From: Streptomyces sp. RB17
GTDB lineage: Bacteria > Actinomycetota > Actinomycetes > Streptomycetales > Streptomycetaceae
Direction of reading: 5' to 3'
Assembly (NCBI RefSeq): GCF_009604455.1
Contig: NZ_WEGL01000005.1
Location: forward strand, 372,001 to 436,000
Length of the DNA stretch: 64,000 nucleotides
Part shown: positions 15,659-23,872 of the stretch, one piece after another
Layout: every line of letters starts with the position of its first letter
How positions within the stretch are numbered: position 1 is the first letter of the stretch
Made by a program: the position numbers and the translations under genes
The notes under the pieces: model-generated
Told to the model about the DNA's origin: nothing
What the model saw: the letters and a program-made list of their open reading frames with translations, nothing else
The model's database searches: none

Positions 15659-16445
15659 TCATCCCGCCGGCCCCTGCTCCGGCGGCCCCGTCCTGCCACC
15701 CGCACCGGCGGCCACGCACTCGTGAGCGAGGAAGCCGGTGACGAGCCCGGCCAGTGGGTGCGCCTGCCGGTAGGGGACCATGTGTCCGGACTCCTCCACC
15801 ACGGCCAGCCGTCCCGCGGGCAGCAGCCGGGTCACCTCCTTGGCCCACTCCTGGGGGACCATCCTGCGCCCCGCGCACCACCAGTGTCGGCACGACGACG
15901 TGGGGCAGCTTGTCCTCGACACGGTCGCGCAGCGACTCGGTGAAGGCGCCGACGATGCCGCGTCCGCCCGCGTCACGGTAGTCGGCGAGGTTGAGCGGGG
16001 CCATCGACGCGCGCTCGTGGGGCGCGTTGCGCAGCCAGCGCAGCAGCTGACGGATGAAGCCGCGGGCGGCCGGGTCGACGGTGGGCCCCACGAGCACAAG
16101 CCCAGCGATGCGGTCCGGATGCCGGACGGCGGTGTCGACGGCCACCTGACAGCCGAAGGACCCGCCGAGGAGCACCACCTGGTCGAGGCCGACGGCGGTC
16201 AGCCACTCCACGAGCGCGTCGGCCGGCGCCCGCAACCCCAGCGGGTACCGGGGTCCGGTGCTGGCGCCGAACCCGGGAAGATCGACGGTCCACGTGTCGT
16301 GGTGCCGGCCGAGGACCTCGATGAACGGCCGGAACTCCCGGCTGGAGACCCCGGGACCGTGGACGCACACCACTGGAGGCGGTCGCCCGGCGATCCGCCA
16401 GGCCACCGTCGGGCGGCCACCGACCGCCACCGTGATCCGTCGCAT
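15659..16445 (-). pseudogene. Alpha/beta-fold hydrolase, frameshifted
   Basis: The first frame starts at ATG 16445 (MRRITVAVGGRPTVAWRIAG) and runs through the oxyanion region VVCVHGPG, DLPGFGAS and the nucleophile elbow GGSFGCQVA (Ser within VVLLGGSFGC) to VVPTLVVRGAQD. Near 15863 the coding sense jumps to another frame, which continues MVPQEWAKEVTRLLPAGRLAVVEESGHMVPYR, including the expected catalytic His, and stops at 15659. Together the pieces make a normal-length hydrolase of about 260 residues, so a short indel near 15863 broke a once complete gene, or the base call there is wrong. Four 17-bp repeats lie just upstream of the start. Confidence 0.8.
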
Positions 16446-16454
16446 GATCCATCC

Positions 16455-16522
16455 CTACCCGGAATCCGGACCTACCCGGAATCCGGACCTACCCGGAATC
16501 CGGACCTACCCGGAATCCGGAC
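16455..16522. repeat. Four perfect 17-bp tandem repeats
   Basis: The unit CTACCCGGAATCCGGAC occurs four times without mismatch at 16455, 16472, 16489 and 16506. Each unit contains CCGG-AAT-CCGG, nearly symmetric, giving eight regularly spaced CCGG steps. The array starts nine bases upstream of the broken hydrolase's ATG, inside its presumed 5' leader, and the remaining 177 bases to the DUF2267 gene show nothing else clear. Confidence 0.95.
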
Positions 16523-16699
16523 CGACGAGCAGGGTGGTCCCGGTCCGTCACCGGGCCACGCCGATGTCCGCGGCCGGCATACGGCGACGTCGTCGTCCCG
16601 TGTACGCGTCGGTCCCACGGGCACCCGGGGGAACGCGGCCCTCAGGGCCGCCGCTCGGATCCCTCCGGTATGACCCCGTCCGCACCAGCGGGAGGCAGC

Positions 16700-17089
16700 A
16701 TGATCAGCCATCGGCATCTGGTGGAAGAGGTGGCGTCGCGGGCCCGGCTCGGCGACACGGAGGCCGCCGACGCAGCCGTGCACCTGGTTCTCGCAGCGTT
16801 GAGCAGTCGTTTGGACGCGCCCCACCGTGACCATCTGCGGCAGGCCGTACCGGCCCATGAACGCGGGGCGCTGGAGTACGGCGGCCGCATGGCGGACGAC
16901 TCCGCCATGCGGCTCGACGAGCTGCTGGCCGATGTGGCCCGGCCCGTGGGTGCCACTCCGGAGCAGGCTCTGTTCCTGGCGCAGACGGTGGTCTCCGGGC
17001 TCACGGCCGAGGACACGGACCTGGCGGCGGACCTGCAGGGCGCCCTGCCGGACGAGTTCGGCACGCTGTTCACCCAGCCCGGCCGGTGA
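16700..17089 (+). CDS. DUF2267 family protein
   Basis: 129 aa with the DUF2267 pattern: an N-terminal HLVEEVASRARLGDTEAADAAV helix, LSSRLDAPHRDHLRQAVP, a central acidic helix (DELLADVARPVG) and the C-terminal LPDEFGTLF motif that closes this domain (residues about 115-124). The biochemical role of the family is unknown; it is common beside stress genes. ATG at 16700 follows GGGAGGCAGC. Its 3' end overlaps the tail of a hydrolase relic on the other strand. A second, divergent copy lies at 21331. Confidence 0.85.
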   Translation: MISHRHLVEEVASRARLGDTEAADAAVHLVLAALSSRLDAPHRDHLRQAVPAHERGALEYGGRMADDSAMRLDELLADVARPVGATPEQALFLAQTVVSGLTAEDTDLAADLQGALPDEFGTLFTQPGR

Positions 17090-17478
17090 CACCCGCCGAC
17101 TGTCCCGTACGGTGGCGCGACTCGGACGGGCCGGACGGCTCGTGCCGGGAGTCCAGCCGCCGACGCAGCAGCAGTCGGGGCAGGGGCGCGCGCGACCGGG
17201 CAGACCGTGGGCTCGCCAGTACCAGCGCGACGACGTTCGGCGCGGCCAACGCCGCGCGTGCGGCGACCTCGGTGCCGCTCGAGTCCCCCATGAGCAGCGT
17301 CCGGGCGGGCCGGACAGCAGGTCGTCGGCCACGCCCATGCCCGGCACGAGGACGACCTCGGGCATCGGGGGCCGCGGTCGTCCGACGGCACGGCTGCGCA
17401 TGCGCCCGACACCCCGTGGTGGAAGGCGGTGTCGACGTCCTCCGGGAAGGGCGGGCCGGTCGGGTCCAGGGGCGTCAC
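17070..17478 (-). pseudogene. Degraded alpha/beta hydrolase relic
   Basis: Three frames each carry a recognisable piece on the minus strand. GTG at 17478 starts VTPLDPTGPPFPEDVDTAFH; after a frame jump comes MPEVVLVPGMGVADDLL (oxyanion strand), and after another jump TLLMGDSSGTEVAARAALAAP (nucleophile elbow, near 17291). The spacing between oxyanion strand and elbow is only a few residues, where about 60 are normal, so an internal deletion is evident besides two frameshifts. The rest is random-looking. It is downstream of the YbhB-like gene. Confidence 0.6.
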
Positions 17479-17484
17479 GGCACA

Positions 17485-17718
17485 TCACGCCGCGCGCACC
17501 GGCATCCGGTCGATCCGGTCGATCCGGTCCAAGAACTCCTCCCAGGTGCGTTCGCCGTCGCCGAGCAGCCGACGCTCCGTGCTCCTGGTACCGCTGATAC
17601 CGCGGGTGGCGAGTTCCTGCCACGCCTCGGCCGTGACCCGACCGCCGTACCGCGCGTCCGCAGGCACGGCGGCGTGGAGGGCCCCGCACGGTCGGGCGCC
17701 GACGGGGGTGACGGGCAT
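17485..17718 (-). CDS. Possible small hypothetical protein
   Basis: 77-residue frame from ATG 17718 with a balanced C-terminal half (AEAWQELATRGISGTRSTER, then EEFLDRIDRIDRMPV). It lies 14 bases after the YbhB-like stop and six bases before the hydrolase relic, so it fits an operon, but no ribosome site is clear and no family is recognised. It may itself be part of a decayed gene. Confidence 0.4.
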   Translation of the reverse strand: MPVTPVGARPCGALHAAVPADARYGGRVTAEAWQELATRGISGTRSTERRLLGDGERTWEEFLDRIDRIDRMPVRAA

Positions 17719-17732
17719 GTCTGCCGTCGTGG

Positions 17733-18185
17733 TCAGCGCTGGTAGAGCCCGACGATGGTGCCGCTGGCCAACTGCTCCCGGTCGAGGACGGCGTGTGCGT
17801 CGTCGGCGGTGGCCCGGTCCGGGAGGGAGACAGGGGCGGGGAGGGCGTAGAGGCGGAAGACGTAGTGGTGGGCGTCGTCGCCGACCGGGGGCTGTGGACC
17901 GCCCCAGCCGCGTTCGCCGAAGCCGTTGCGATGCGCCTGACCGCCCCGGGGTGCCTCGCCGGCGTCCAGGCCCCCGGTGCGGGGGTCGATGCCCGTCACG
18001 AGCCAGTGCACGAAGGTTCCCGACGGTGCGTCCGGGTCTTCGCACAGCAGGGCCAGCTCCGCCGCGTCGTCCGGTACTCCGGACCAGGCGAGGGGCGGGG
18101 AGACGTTGTCCGCGTCATGGGCGTAGTGGCGCGGGATCATGCTGTGATCACTGAAGGCTGCGCTTCTGAGTTCGATACCGGCCAT
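17733..18185 (-). CDS. YbhB/YbcL family Raf-kinase-inhibitor-like protein
   Basis: 150-aa PEBP-fold protein. Family landmarks are MIPRHYAHDADNVSPPLAWSGVPDDAAELALLCEDPDAP (residues about 16-54, the ligand pocket with conserved Asp and Pro residues), FVHWLVTGIDP and the GWGGPQPPVGDDAHHYVFRLYAL segment. Bacterial members are small cytosolic proteins of unclear biochemical role. ATG at 18185 is the family start; upstream extension is shadow. Confidence 0.92.
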   Translation of the reverse strand: MAGIELRSAAFSDHSMIPRHYAHDADNVSPPLAWSGVPDDAAELALLCEDPDAPSGTFVHWLVTGIDPRTGGLDAGEAPRGGQAHRNGFGERGWGGPQPPVGDDAHHYVFRLYALPAPVSLPDRATADDAHAVLDREQLASGTIVGLYQR

Positions 18186-18296
18186 GCGACCGGAGTACCC
18201 CGAGCAGGCGCAGGCATACGACCCAGCGGCGCGGGATGACCGGATCGCCGTGGGGTACCCGCCCGATCGACACACCCCGTGCGAGGAGACGAGGAG

Positions 18297-18602
18297 ATGA
18301 CTGGGATGCGGTTCTTCGGACTGCTCCTTCTCGCGGGCGCGGCTGCCTTCACGGCCCTTGCGATCGCGGGCAACCTGTCCGGCGGGCCCGACTACACGGT
18401 GTCCGTCCTGGATCACGACGTCGCCACCATGAGCGGCCTCGCCCTGTTCAGCTCCGGACTCGCGCTGGCGCTCATCTTCTGCGCGGGCCTGGCGATCATG
18501 GTGAGCGGCATGGCACACGCCGGCCGGCACCGGAGCTCCCGGCCGCGCCGGATGCGGCATACGACGCTCGGCGGGACGCCGGGCCCCGGGACCCGGGCCT
18601 GA
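18297..18602 (+). CDS. Small two-helix membrane protein
   Basis: About 101 aa with two membrane segments (FFGLLLLAGAAAFTALAIAG near residue 5 and ALFSSGLALALIFCAGLAIM near residue 45), joined by a short polar loop and followed by a basic tail. ATG at 18297 has AGGAG eight bases upstream; ATG at 18306 is also possible. No functional family recognised. It is alone, followed after 82 bases by the end of the convergent sigma-factor gene; that gap contains only short GC hairpins. Confidence 0.65.
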   Translation: MTGMRFFGLLLLAGAAAFTALAIAGNLSGGPDYTVSVLDHDVATMSGLALFSSGLALALIFCAGLAIMVSGMAHAGRHRSSRPRRMRHTTLGGTPGPGTRA

Positions 18603-18684
18603 CCAGCGCCCGGGCGCGAGCCATGCGAGCGGCGCGCGACCGGCTCGCCCGGTCCCGGGCGTCGGCTCGCCCGGGTCCAGGCCG

Positions 18685-19680
18685 TCAGCTCGCCCAGTCC
18701 AGCAGGCGCTTGCCCGTCTCGGGCGCCCGCAGTCTGCTGAGTGACTCCTTCTCCAGCTGGCGCACGCGTTCCCGGGTCAGTCCGGCCTGGTCGGCCACCT
18801 GCTGCAGCGTGCGCGGATGCCCGTCGTGCAGTCCGTAGCGCAGGCTGAGGATCATGGCTTCACGGGGCGCCAGCACACCCAGGGCGTCCCTGAGGTTCTC
18901 GGCCGGCGCCCGGTACTCGGCGACCTGCGGAGCCTGGAGTATGTCGGTGGCGGGGACGAGGTCCCCGACCACGGTCTCGCCGGTCTCGTCCACCGGCGTG
19001 TCCAGGCTCAGCGTCTGCCGCCCGACCCGGTGCAGCCAGACCACCCGTTGCTCGTCGAAGCCGCTCTCCCGGGCGACCTCGTCGTCCGTCGGCTCGCGGT
19101 CGAGCCGCAGCTGGAGTTGCCGTTCGGCTTTCGCGAGCTTCTGCAGCTGCTCCACGACGTGCATCGGCAGCCGTACCGTGCGGGCGTGCTGGGCCAGGCC
19201 CCGTTCGATCGCCTGCCGGATCCACCAGGTGGCGTACGTGGAGAACTTGAAGCCCTTGGTGTGGTCGAACTTCTCCACCGCCCGTATCAGCCCGAGGTTG
19301 CCCTCCTGGATCAGGTCGAGCAGGGGCGCGCCCCGGTGGGCGTGCCGTTTGGCGATCGACACCACGAGCCGCAGGTTGGCCCGGATCATGTGGTCCTTGG
19401 CCCGCGTGCCGTCCCGTACGGCCGCCTCCAGTTCCCGGCGCCGCGGCGGTGCGAGGGCGCGCTCGCCGGCCTCGTCCGGCTCCAGCTCCTCGGCGGCGTG
19501 CACACCGGCCTCGATGCGCTGGGCCAGTCGTACCTCGTCCGCGGCTTCGAGCAGCGGGGTCGCGGCGATCTGGGCCAGGTACTGGCCGAGCAGATCCGGC
19601 TCGTCGCCGGTCTCCGGGACCGGGCTGCGCGGGCGCGCGGAGCGCTCGGCGGCACGGCGGCGTTCCCGGGGGTCCACCAC
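18685..19680 (-). CDS. RNA polymerase group-2 sigma factor (HrdA/C/D-like)
   Basis: 331 aa, close to the length of HrdD-type sigma factors. Region 1.2 is DLLGQYLAQIAATPLLEAADEVRLAQRIE (about 29-57); region 2 has the primary-sigma core LRLVVSIAKRH, LLDLIQEGNLGLIRAVEKFDHTKGFKFSTYATWWIRQAI; region 3 and region 4 with REAMILSLRYGLHDG and the HTH TLQQVADQAGLTRERVRQLE follow. It lacks the long N-terminal extension of the essential HrdB. It would direct promoters with -10/-35 hexamers in stationary phase or stress. The GTG at 19680 has no clear ribosome site, so the start is uncertain. Confidence 0.93.
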   Translation of the reverse strand: MVDPRERRRAAERSARPRSPVPETGDEPDLLGQYLAQIAATPLLEAADEVRLAQRIEAGVHAAEELEPDEAGERALAPPRRRELEAAVRDGTRAKDHMIRANLRLVVSIAKRHAHRGAPLLDLIQEGNLGLIRAVEKFDHTKGFKFSTYATWWIRQAIERGLAQHARTVRLPMHVVEQLQKLAKAERQLQLRLDREPTDDEVARESGFDEQRVVWLHRVGRQTLSLDTPVDETGETVVGDLVPATDILQAPQVAEYRAPAENLRDALGVLAPREAMILSLRYGLHDGHPRTLQQVADQAGLTRERVRQLEKESLSRLRAPETGKRLLDWAS

Positions 19681-19902
19681 AGGGGATCGTGCCGGGCAGG
19701 CATCGTTCCGGTCTCCGACTCCTGTCGTTTCGCTCTGTGCTTCCCACAGGCGCTTGCCGAGTGCGGGTACCCGGCCGGAGCGTCAGGACACGCGCGCTGC
19801 CTGTGCCGACGTCTCCTGGTACGGCGGCGGGGCCGCGCGCACGTCGTTTCGCTCGCGGTACCGCGGGAACCCGGTGCGGCATCCGCGGAAAGGGGAGCTT
19901 CC

Positions 19903-21234
19903 GTGCCCGACACCGACCTGGACCGCATCCGCAGCCACGCCTTGCCGCTGACCGACCCGGCGTCGCTCGATCCGCTGATGGAGCGCATCGGCGACGCCCG
20001 CTATGTGCTGCTCGGCGAGGCGTCCCACGGCACCGCGGACTACTACCAGCTGCGAGACGTGCTGACGCGCCGGCTGATCGAGGAGAAGGGCTTCTCCTTC
20101 GTCGCGGTGGAGGGCGACTGGCCGGACTGCCAGGCCGTGCACTGCGCCGTGGTCGCCGCGTCGGACGCGCCCGAGGACCCCGGCGAGGTGCTGGCGGGCT
20201 TCCGGCGCTGGCCGACGTGGATATGGGGCAACACCGACGTGGCCGCCTTCACCCGGTGGCTGCGCCGGCACAACGAGGCTCTGCCCCCCGAGCGGCGCGT
20301 GGGCTTCTTCGGGCTGGACGTCTACAGCCTGTGGGAGTCGTTGCACGCGGTGCTGGGTCATCTGCGCGAGCACGACCCCGACCGGGTGGAGCACGCCCTG
20401 GAGACGTTCCGCTGTTTCGAGCCGTACGCGGCGAACCCGCAGGCGTATGCGCTGGCCACCCGTTACATGCCGGAGGGCTGTGCACCCGAGGTGGTGGCCC
20501 TGCTCACGCAGCTGCGCCGGCGGGCCGCGCAGGCGGCGGGCGTGGACGGCTCGCTCGCGGAGTTCGCGGCCAGGCAGAACGCCGACGTGCTGGCCGGGGC
20601 CGAGGCCTATTACCGGGTCATGCTCGACAGCGGGCCCGAGTCGTGGAACATCCGGGACCGCCACATGGCCGACACCCTGGACCGGCTGACGGAGCATTAC
20701 GGCCCTGATGCCAGGGCGGTGGTCTGGGAGCACAACACCCACATCGGTGATGCGCGCGCCACGGACATGGCCGACGTCGGCGAGATCAACGTCGGGCAAC
20801 TGGTGCGCGAGCGTCACATGGGCAGGGGTGTGGTGCTGGTCGGGTTCGGCTCGCACTCCGGCACCGTGATCGCCGCGGAAGCATGGGGCGACGTCCCCAG
20901 GATCATGGACGTGCCGCCCGCGCGCACCGGCAGCGTGGAGGATCTGCTGCACCGGGCGCTGCCCGGCGAGCGGGCGCTGTTCGTCTTCCCGCATGTGCAG
21001 CTCCAGCACCCGCCCTCCTCCGGCCATGGCGAGTGGTTCCACGAGGAGCACGGCCACCGCGCGATCGGCGTGGTGTACCGGCCGCAGTACGACCGCGTCG
21101 GCAACTACGTCCCCACGGTCCTGGCCCAGCGCTACGACGCCTTCTGCTACCTCGACCGCACTCACGCGCTCACCCCGCTGCACCCCGTGGCCGAGGAGAC
21201 CCGGGAGGAACACACCTGGCCTGCGGGCGTGTGA
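19903..21234 (+). CDS. Erythromycin esterase family protein
   Basis: 443 aa. The family's catalytic landmarks are present: VLLGEASHGTADYYQLRDVLTRRLIEE (residues about 29-55, with the conserved Glu and His), VAVEGDWPDC, FGLDVYSLWESL, and VVWEHNTHIGDARATDM (about 275-291, second catalytic His). True macrolide esterases form a small subgroup; most members in soil actinomycetes have no proven substrate and are often near stress genes. GTG at 19903 follows AAAGGGGAGC. Divergent from the sigma factor across 222 bases that contain two copies of GTCGTTTCGCTC (19724 and 19843). Confidence 0.9.
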   Translation: MPDTDLDRIRSHALPLTDPASLDPLMERIGDARYVLLGEASHGTADYYQLRDVLTRRLIEEKGFSFVAVEGDWPDCQAVHCAVVAASDAPEDPGEVLAGFRRWPTWIWGNTDVAAFTRWLRRHNEALPPERRVGFFGLDVYSLWESLHAVLGHLREHDPDRVEHALETFRCFEPYAANPQAYALATRYMPEGCAPEVVALLTQLRRRAAQAAGVDGSLAEFAARQNADVLAGAEAYYRVMLDSGPESWNIRDRHMADTLDRLTEHYGPDARAVVWEHNTHIGDARATDMADVGEINVGQLVRERHMGRGVVLVGFGSHSGTVIAAEAWGDVPRIMDVPPARTGSVEDLLHRALPGERALFVFPHVQLQHPPSSGHGEWFHEEHGHRAIGVVYRPQYDRVGNYVPTVLAQRYDAFCYLDRTHALTPLHPVAEETREEHTWPAGV

Positions 21235-21330
21235 CACCAGAAGCGTACGGCGGCGGGGAAGCGGCGGGTGAAGGTGGGCCGGTGCTGGTCGGCGGCGCCC
21301 CCGTCGCCGTCGCCGCCGCACCAGGCCCGG

Positions 21331-21717
21331 TCAGGTCAGCTCGGGATGGCCGAACAGCGCCGCGTATCCGCTCGGCAGCAGACTCAGCAGCTTGTGCAGC
21401 GCGCCGCCCGACACGGTGCCGCCGACGGCGGTGAGCACCACTTCCGCGTCCCTCCGGGCGGTCGTCTCGTCCTCGGCGGCGGCCCGGGCCACCTGGCGGA
21501 CGAACTCCTGCACGCCCCAGGTCCGTCCGGTGTTGCCCACGCCGGTGACGAACGACCCGATCTCCAGGGGCAGCTGGTCCGCGAGGTGATCCGCCGCGGT
21601 GGGCTGCAGCCGGTCGCCGAGCGTGCAGAGGACGGCTTCGGTGACGCGGGTCGCCTCGTCGAGGTCGCTGTACTCCCCGTGCTCCCGCACGGCGGCGAGG
21701 AATTCGGTGGACGTCAT
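21331..21717 (-). CDS. DUF2267 family protein (second copy)
   Basis: 128 aa: MTSTEFLAAVREHGEYSDLDEA, LCTLGDRLQPTAADHLADQLP, FVRQVARAAAE and the closing LLPSGYAALF motif, which corresponds to LPDEFGTLF in the copy at 16700. ATG at 21717 has GGAG seven bases upstream. Function of the family is unknown. Convergent with the erythromycin-esterase-like gene. Confidence 0.85.
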   Translation of the reverse strand: MTSTEFLAAVREHGEYSDLDEATRVTEAVLCTLGDRLQPTAADHLADQLPLEIGSFVTGVGNTGRTWGVQEFVRQVARAAAEDETTARRDAEVVLTAVGGTVSGGALHKLLSLLPSGYAALFGHPELT

Positions 21718-22561
21718 GATGCGCTCCCCGGTGGTGATGCTCCCTGTGGCAGGTCGACAAGCGCCGGGCCGAGACCGGGCCGGAATGTCCCCCAGCAGCG
21801 ACAGCTCCTCGCACTGTTCGCCGAGCTTCGAGAGGCACATCCCGGGCGAAGCCGGTGAGCGTGGCGACGGCTTCCGCTCCCGGGGCGAGGACCACGACGA
21901 AGACCGCGGCCGACGCGTCCTGCACCTGCTGCCACTCCATCCGCGCCCGGGTACCCGTGCCGTATGGCACCAACCGCCGTCCGGCGGCGGCGAGTGCCGG
22001 CAGGGCCCGCGGCTGCCGGGCGGCCTTCCGCCCAGGCCGAGCTACTGCGGGCCAGTACCCGGCCCGGCTTGATCGAGCGCAGCAGGACACCTACTCCGTC
22101 GCTCACGTCGACGCGATCCGGCGGCATCACAATCACCGCGAGGGCAGGCTCCTCGTAGACGGCCGTCGTTCCGAAGGTCTCCGGGCAGCAGGCGGATCAT
22201 GGCCGCCGTGACCATGGTGGCCACAAGGCAGGCCGGGGCCGCGAGCAGCATCGTGGCCGGCCTGCCCGCTGAGGAACACGGCGCAACAGAGGGCGGTCAG
22301 ACAGGAGTTGAAGCCCTCCAGCCCCGCCCGCACCCGGTCCGGGGGCGCGCCGAGCAGACGCGCGGCGCTGGTTCCGAGGGCGGCGCCACCCAGCGCGTCG
22401 GCGCCGTACCGCCAGTCCGCCGGCACCAGTGCGAGGGCGAAGACGGCACCTGCCCGAGCGCTGCCCAGGAACATGACCCGGACCCCACCCCTCCTGGCGC
22501 GCGGTTTCGCGGCCGAGTAGCTTCACATGGCGCCCCGTCTCCAACCCCACCCGAGGTCCGG
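21718..22561. other. 844-base stretch without an intact gene
   Basis: No frame here looks coding throughout. On the minus strand around 21860-21940 a short piece (EWQQVQDASAAVFVVVLAPG) resembles the start of PPC/DUF296 DNA-binding proteins, and a urea-transporter relic lies at 22042-22474. Long frames on the plus strand are Arg/Gly-rich shadows. The stretch looks like decaying DNA between two DUF2267/Smr genes. Confidence 0.6.
22042..22474 (-). pseudogene. Urea-transporter-like relic
   Basis: From ATG 22474 the frame reads GSARAGAVFALALVPADWRY, then GTSAARLLGAPPDRVRAGLEGFNSCLTALCCAVFLSG, which carries the urea transporter's conserved GL-GFN segment. Near 22265 the sense moves to another frame (TMLLAAPACLVATMVTAAMIRLL), then fades. 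Only about 110 of the usual 300 or so residues remain, so it is a truncated and frameshifted remnant. Confidence 0.5.
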
Positions 22562-22807
22562 ATGCTCTCGCTCGATCTCCACCCGATCTTCCGCAACAAC
22601 CGCGACATCGAACTGGCGCTGCGTCAGTTCCTCTTCAGGGCCAACCATGCGGGCGAGCCCGTTGCGGAGATCATTCCGGGCAAGGGTTCCGGGCGGCTCA
22701 GAGCCCGCGTGCTCGCGTTCCTGGACCAGAAGCACATCCGGAAGCTGTACGTCCGGCGCGAGGTCGACACGGGCAACACCGGACGCATTCTCGTCTACTT
22801 CCAGTGA
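22562..22807 (+). CDS. Small Smr-domain protein
   Basis: 81 aa consisting only of an Smr (small MutS-related) domain: LDLHPIFRNNRDIELALRQFL with the LDLH motif at residues 4-7, VAEIIPGKGSGRLRARV with the GKGSG motif (about 40-44), and a C-terminal strand GRILVYF. Smr domains nick or bind nucleic acids; stand-alone actinomycete versions are uncharacterised. The His of LDLH and GxG of the second motif, important for the fold's activity, are present. ATG at 22562 follows CCGAGGTCCG. Confidence 0.85.
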   Translation: MLSLDLHPIFRNNRDIELALRQFLFRANHAGEPVAEIIPGKGSGRLRARVLAFLDQKHIRKLYVRREVDTGNTGRILVYFQ

Positions 22808-22826
22808 TCGGGCGGCGGATCGCAGG

Positions 22827-23849
22827 CTACAGCGGCGCGGGGGAGGAGGCACCGGCGATCAGCAGGTGGGGGGTTCCCGAGCCGTCCGCGGGTACGCTCC
22901 ACAGGTCGCTGCTGCCGACCTTGCCGTCGGCGGGGAGCGCGTAGGCGACCGTGTGGTCGTCGAGCCAGGTGGCCTGGTCGTCGACACTGTGGCGTTCGGC
23001 CAGCGGTGTCTCGCGCAGGGTGCGCAGGTCGAGGACGTACTCGTGCCACAGATCGGTACGGGACAGGACCCGCTTCTTGAAGGCGACCCGCGTCCCGTCG
23101 GGGGAGAGCGAGGGACACTCCACGTTCTCGACCAGGGTGGTCACCGTACGCCGGGAGATCGAACCCCGGACCAGGTAGGTCGTGCCGGCGGTGTTGAGGG
23201 TGGCGTAGAAGGTGTCGTCGTCGGCGGCGAAGGTCACGCCCCAGAAGTTGATGTCCGAGGCGTGGTAGGGCTTGCCGTCCTTGACGACGGAGAACGTCTC
23301 CAGGCTGGGGGTCAGCCGCATGGTCCGGGTGTCCAGGATCGAGGTCCGGGTGGAGAAGAAGGCGGACGAATAGGACTCGCCGGAGACGAAGACCGTCCAG
23401 GCGACGAAGCGGCCGCTGGACGAGACCCGGGCCCGGCTGGGCGTGCCCGCGAGCGGGAAGGTGCGCCGGGTGCGGAGGCCGGCGTCCAGCAGCAGCGCGC
23501 GGTTGCTCTGCTTGAGGACACCGGGGTCGGACTGGAGGCAGATGCCGGTGCCGGCGGCCGCGTAGAAACGCGCGCACTTCAGGTTCGAGGCGGTCCGCCC
23601 GCCCCGGGGGTCGGCGGACGGCACCGAGGAGACCGCGGTGCGGTGCGGGCCGGGGGCCGCGTTGAGAAAGGCCAGGCGGCCCTTCTGGCCGAGTGTCAAC
23701 GTGCCCGCGCGGACGGCGGGATCGCCCGACTGCGGCCGGTTCGCCCGGTCCGCGCGGGCGGCGGCGTGCAGGACCACGCCGGTGCCCAGGCCCGCGAGGA
23801 CCAGGACCGCCGCGACGAGTACGAGCAGACGGCGGCGCAGCGATGTCAT
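22827..23849 (-). CDS. Secreted TolB-like beta-propeller protein
   Basis: 340 aa beginning MTSLRRRLLVLVAAVLVLAG, a signal peptide or membrane anchor, followed by an outer domain of WD/TolB-like strands: SSGRFVAWTVFVSG, CPSLSPDGTRVAFKKR, DLWHEYVLDLRTL, WLDDHTVAYALP, DLWSVPADGSG. SPDGxxVAF is the typical propeller repeat. No catalytic motif. ATG at 23849 has CGAGG six bases upstream; an in-frame ATG at 23876 overlaps the stop of the MFS gene (ATGA) and is an alternative coupled start. Role unknown; it shares an operon with the MFS transporter and a glycosyltransferase. Confidence 0.75.
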   Translation of the reverse strand: MTSLRRRLLVLVAAVLVLAGLGTGVVLHAAARADRANRPQSGDPAVRAGTLTLGQKGRLAFLNAAPGPHRTAVSSVPSADPRGGRTASNLKCARFYAAAGTGICLQSDPGVLKQSNRALLLDAGLRTRRTFPLAGTPSRARVSSSGRFVAWTVFVSGESYSSAFFSTRTSILDTRTMRLTPSLETFSVVKDGKPYHASDINFWGVTFAADDDTFYATLNTAGTTYLVRGSISRRTVTTLVENVECPSLSPDGTRVAFKKRVLSRTDLWHEYVLDLRTLRETPLAERHSVDDQATWLDDHTVAYALPADGKVGSSDLWSVPADGSGTPHLLIAGASSPAPL

Positions 23850-23872
23850 AGGGATCCTCGTGGCTGTGGTGG

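Noticed and set aside
16455..16522. CRISPR array
   Set aside because: Units are contiguous 17-mers without spacers and no cas gene is near.
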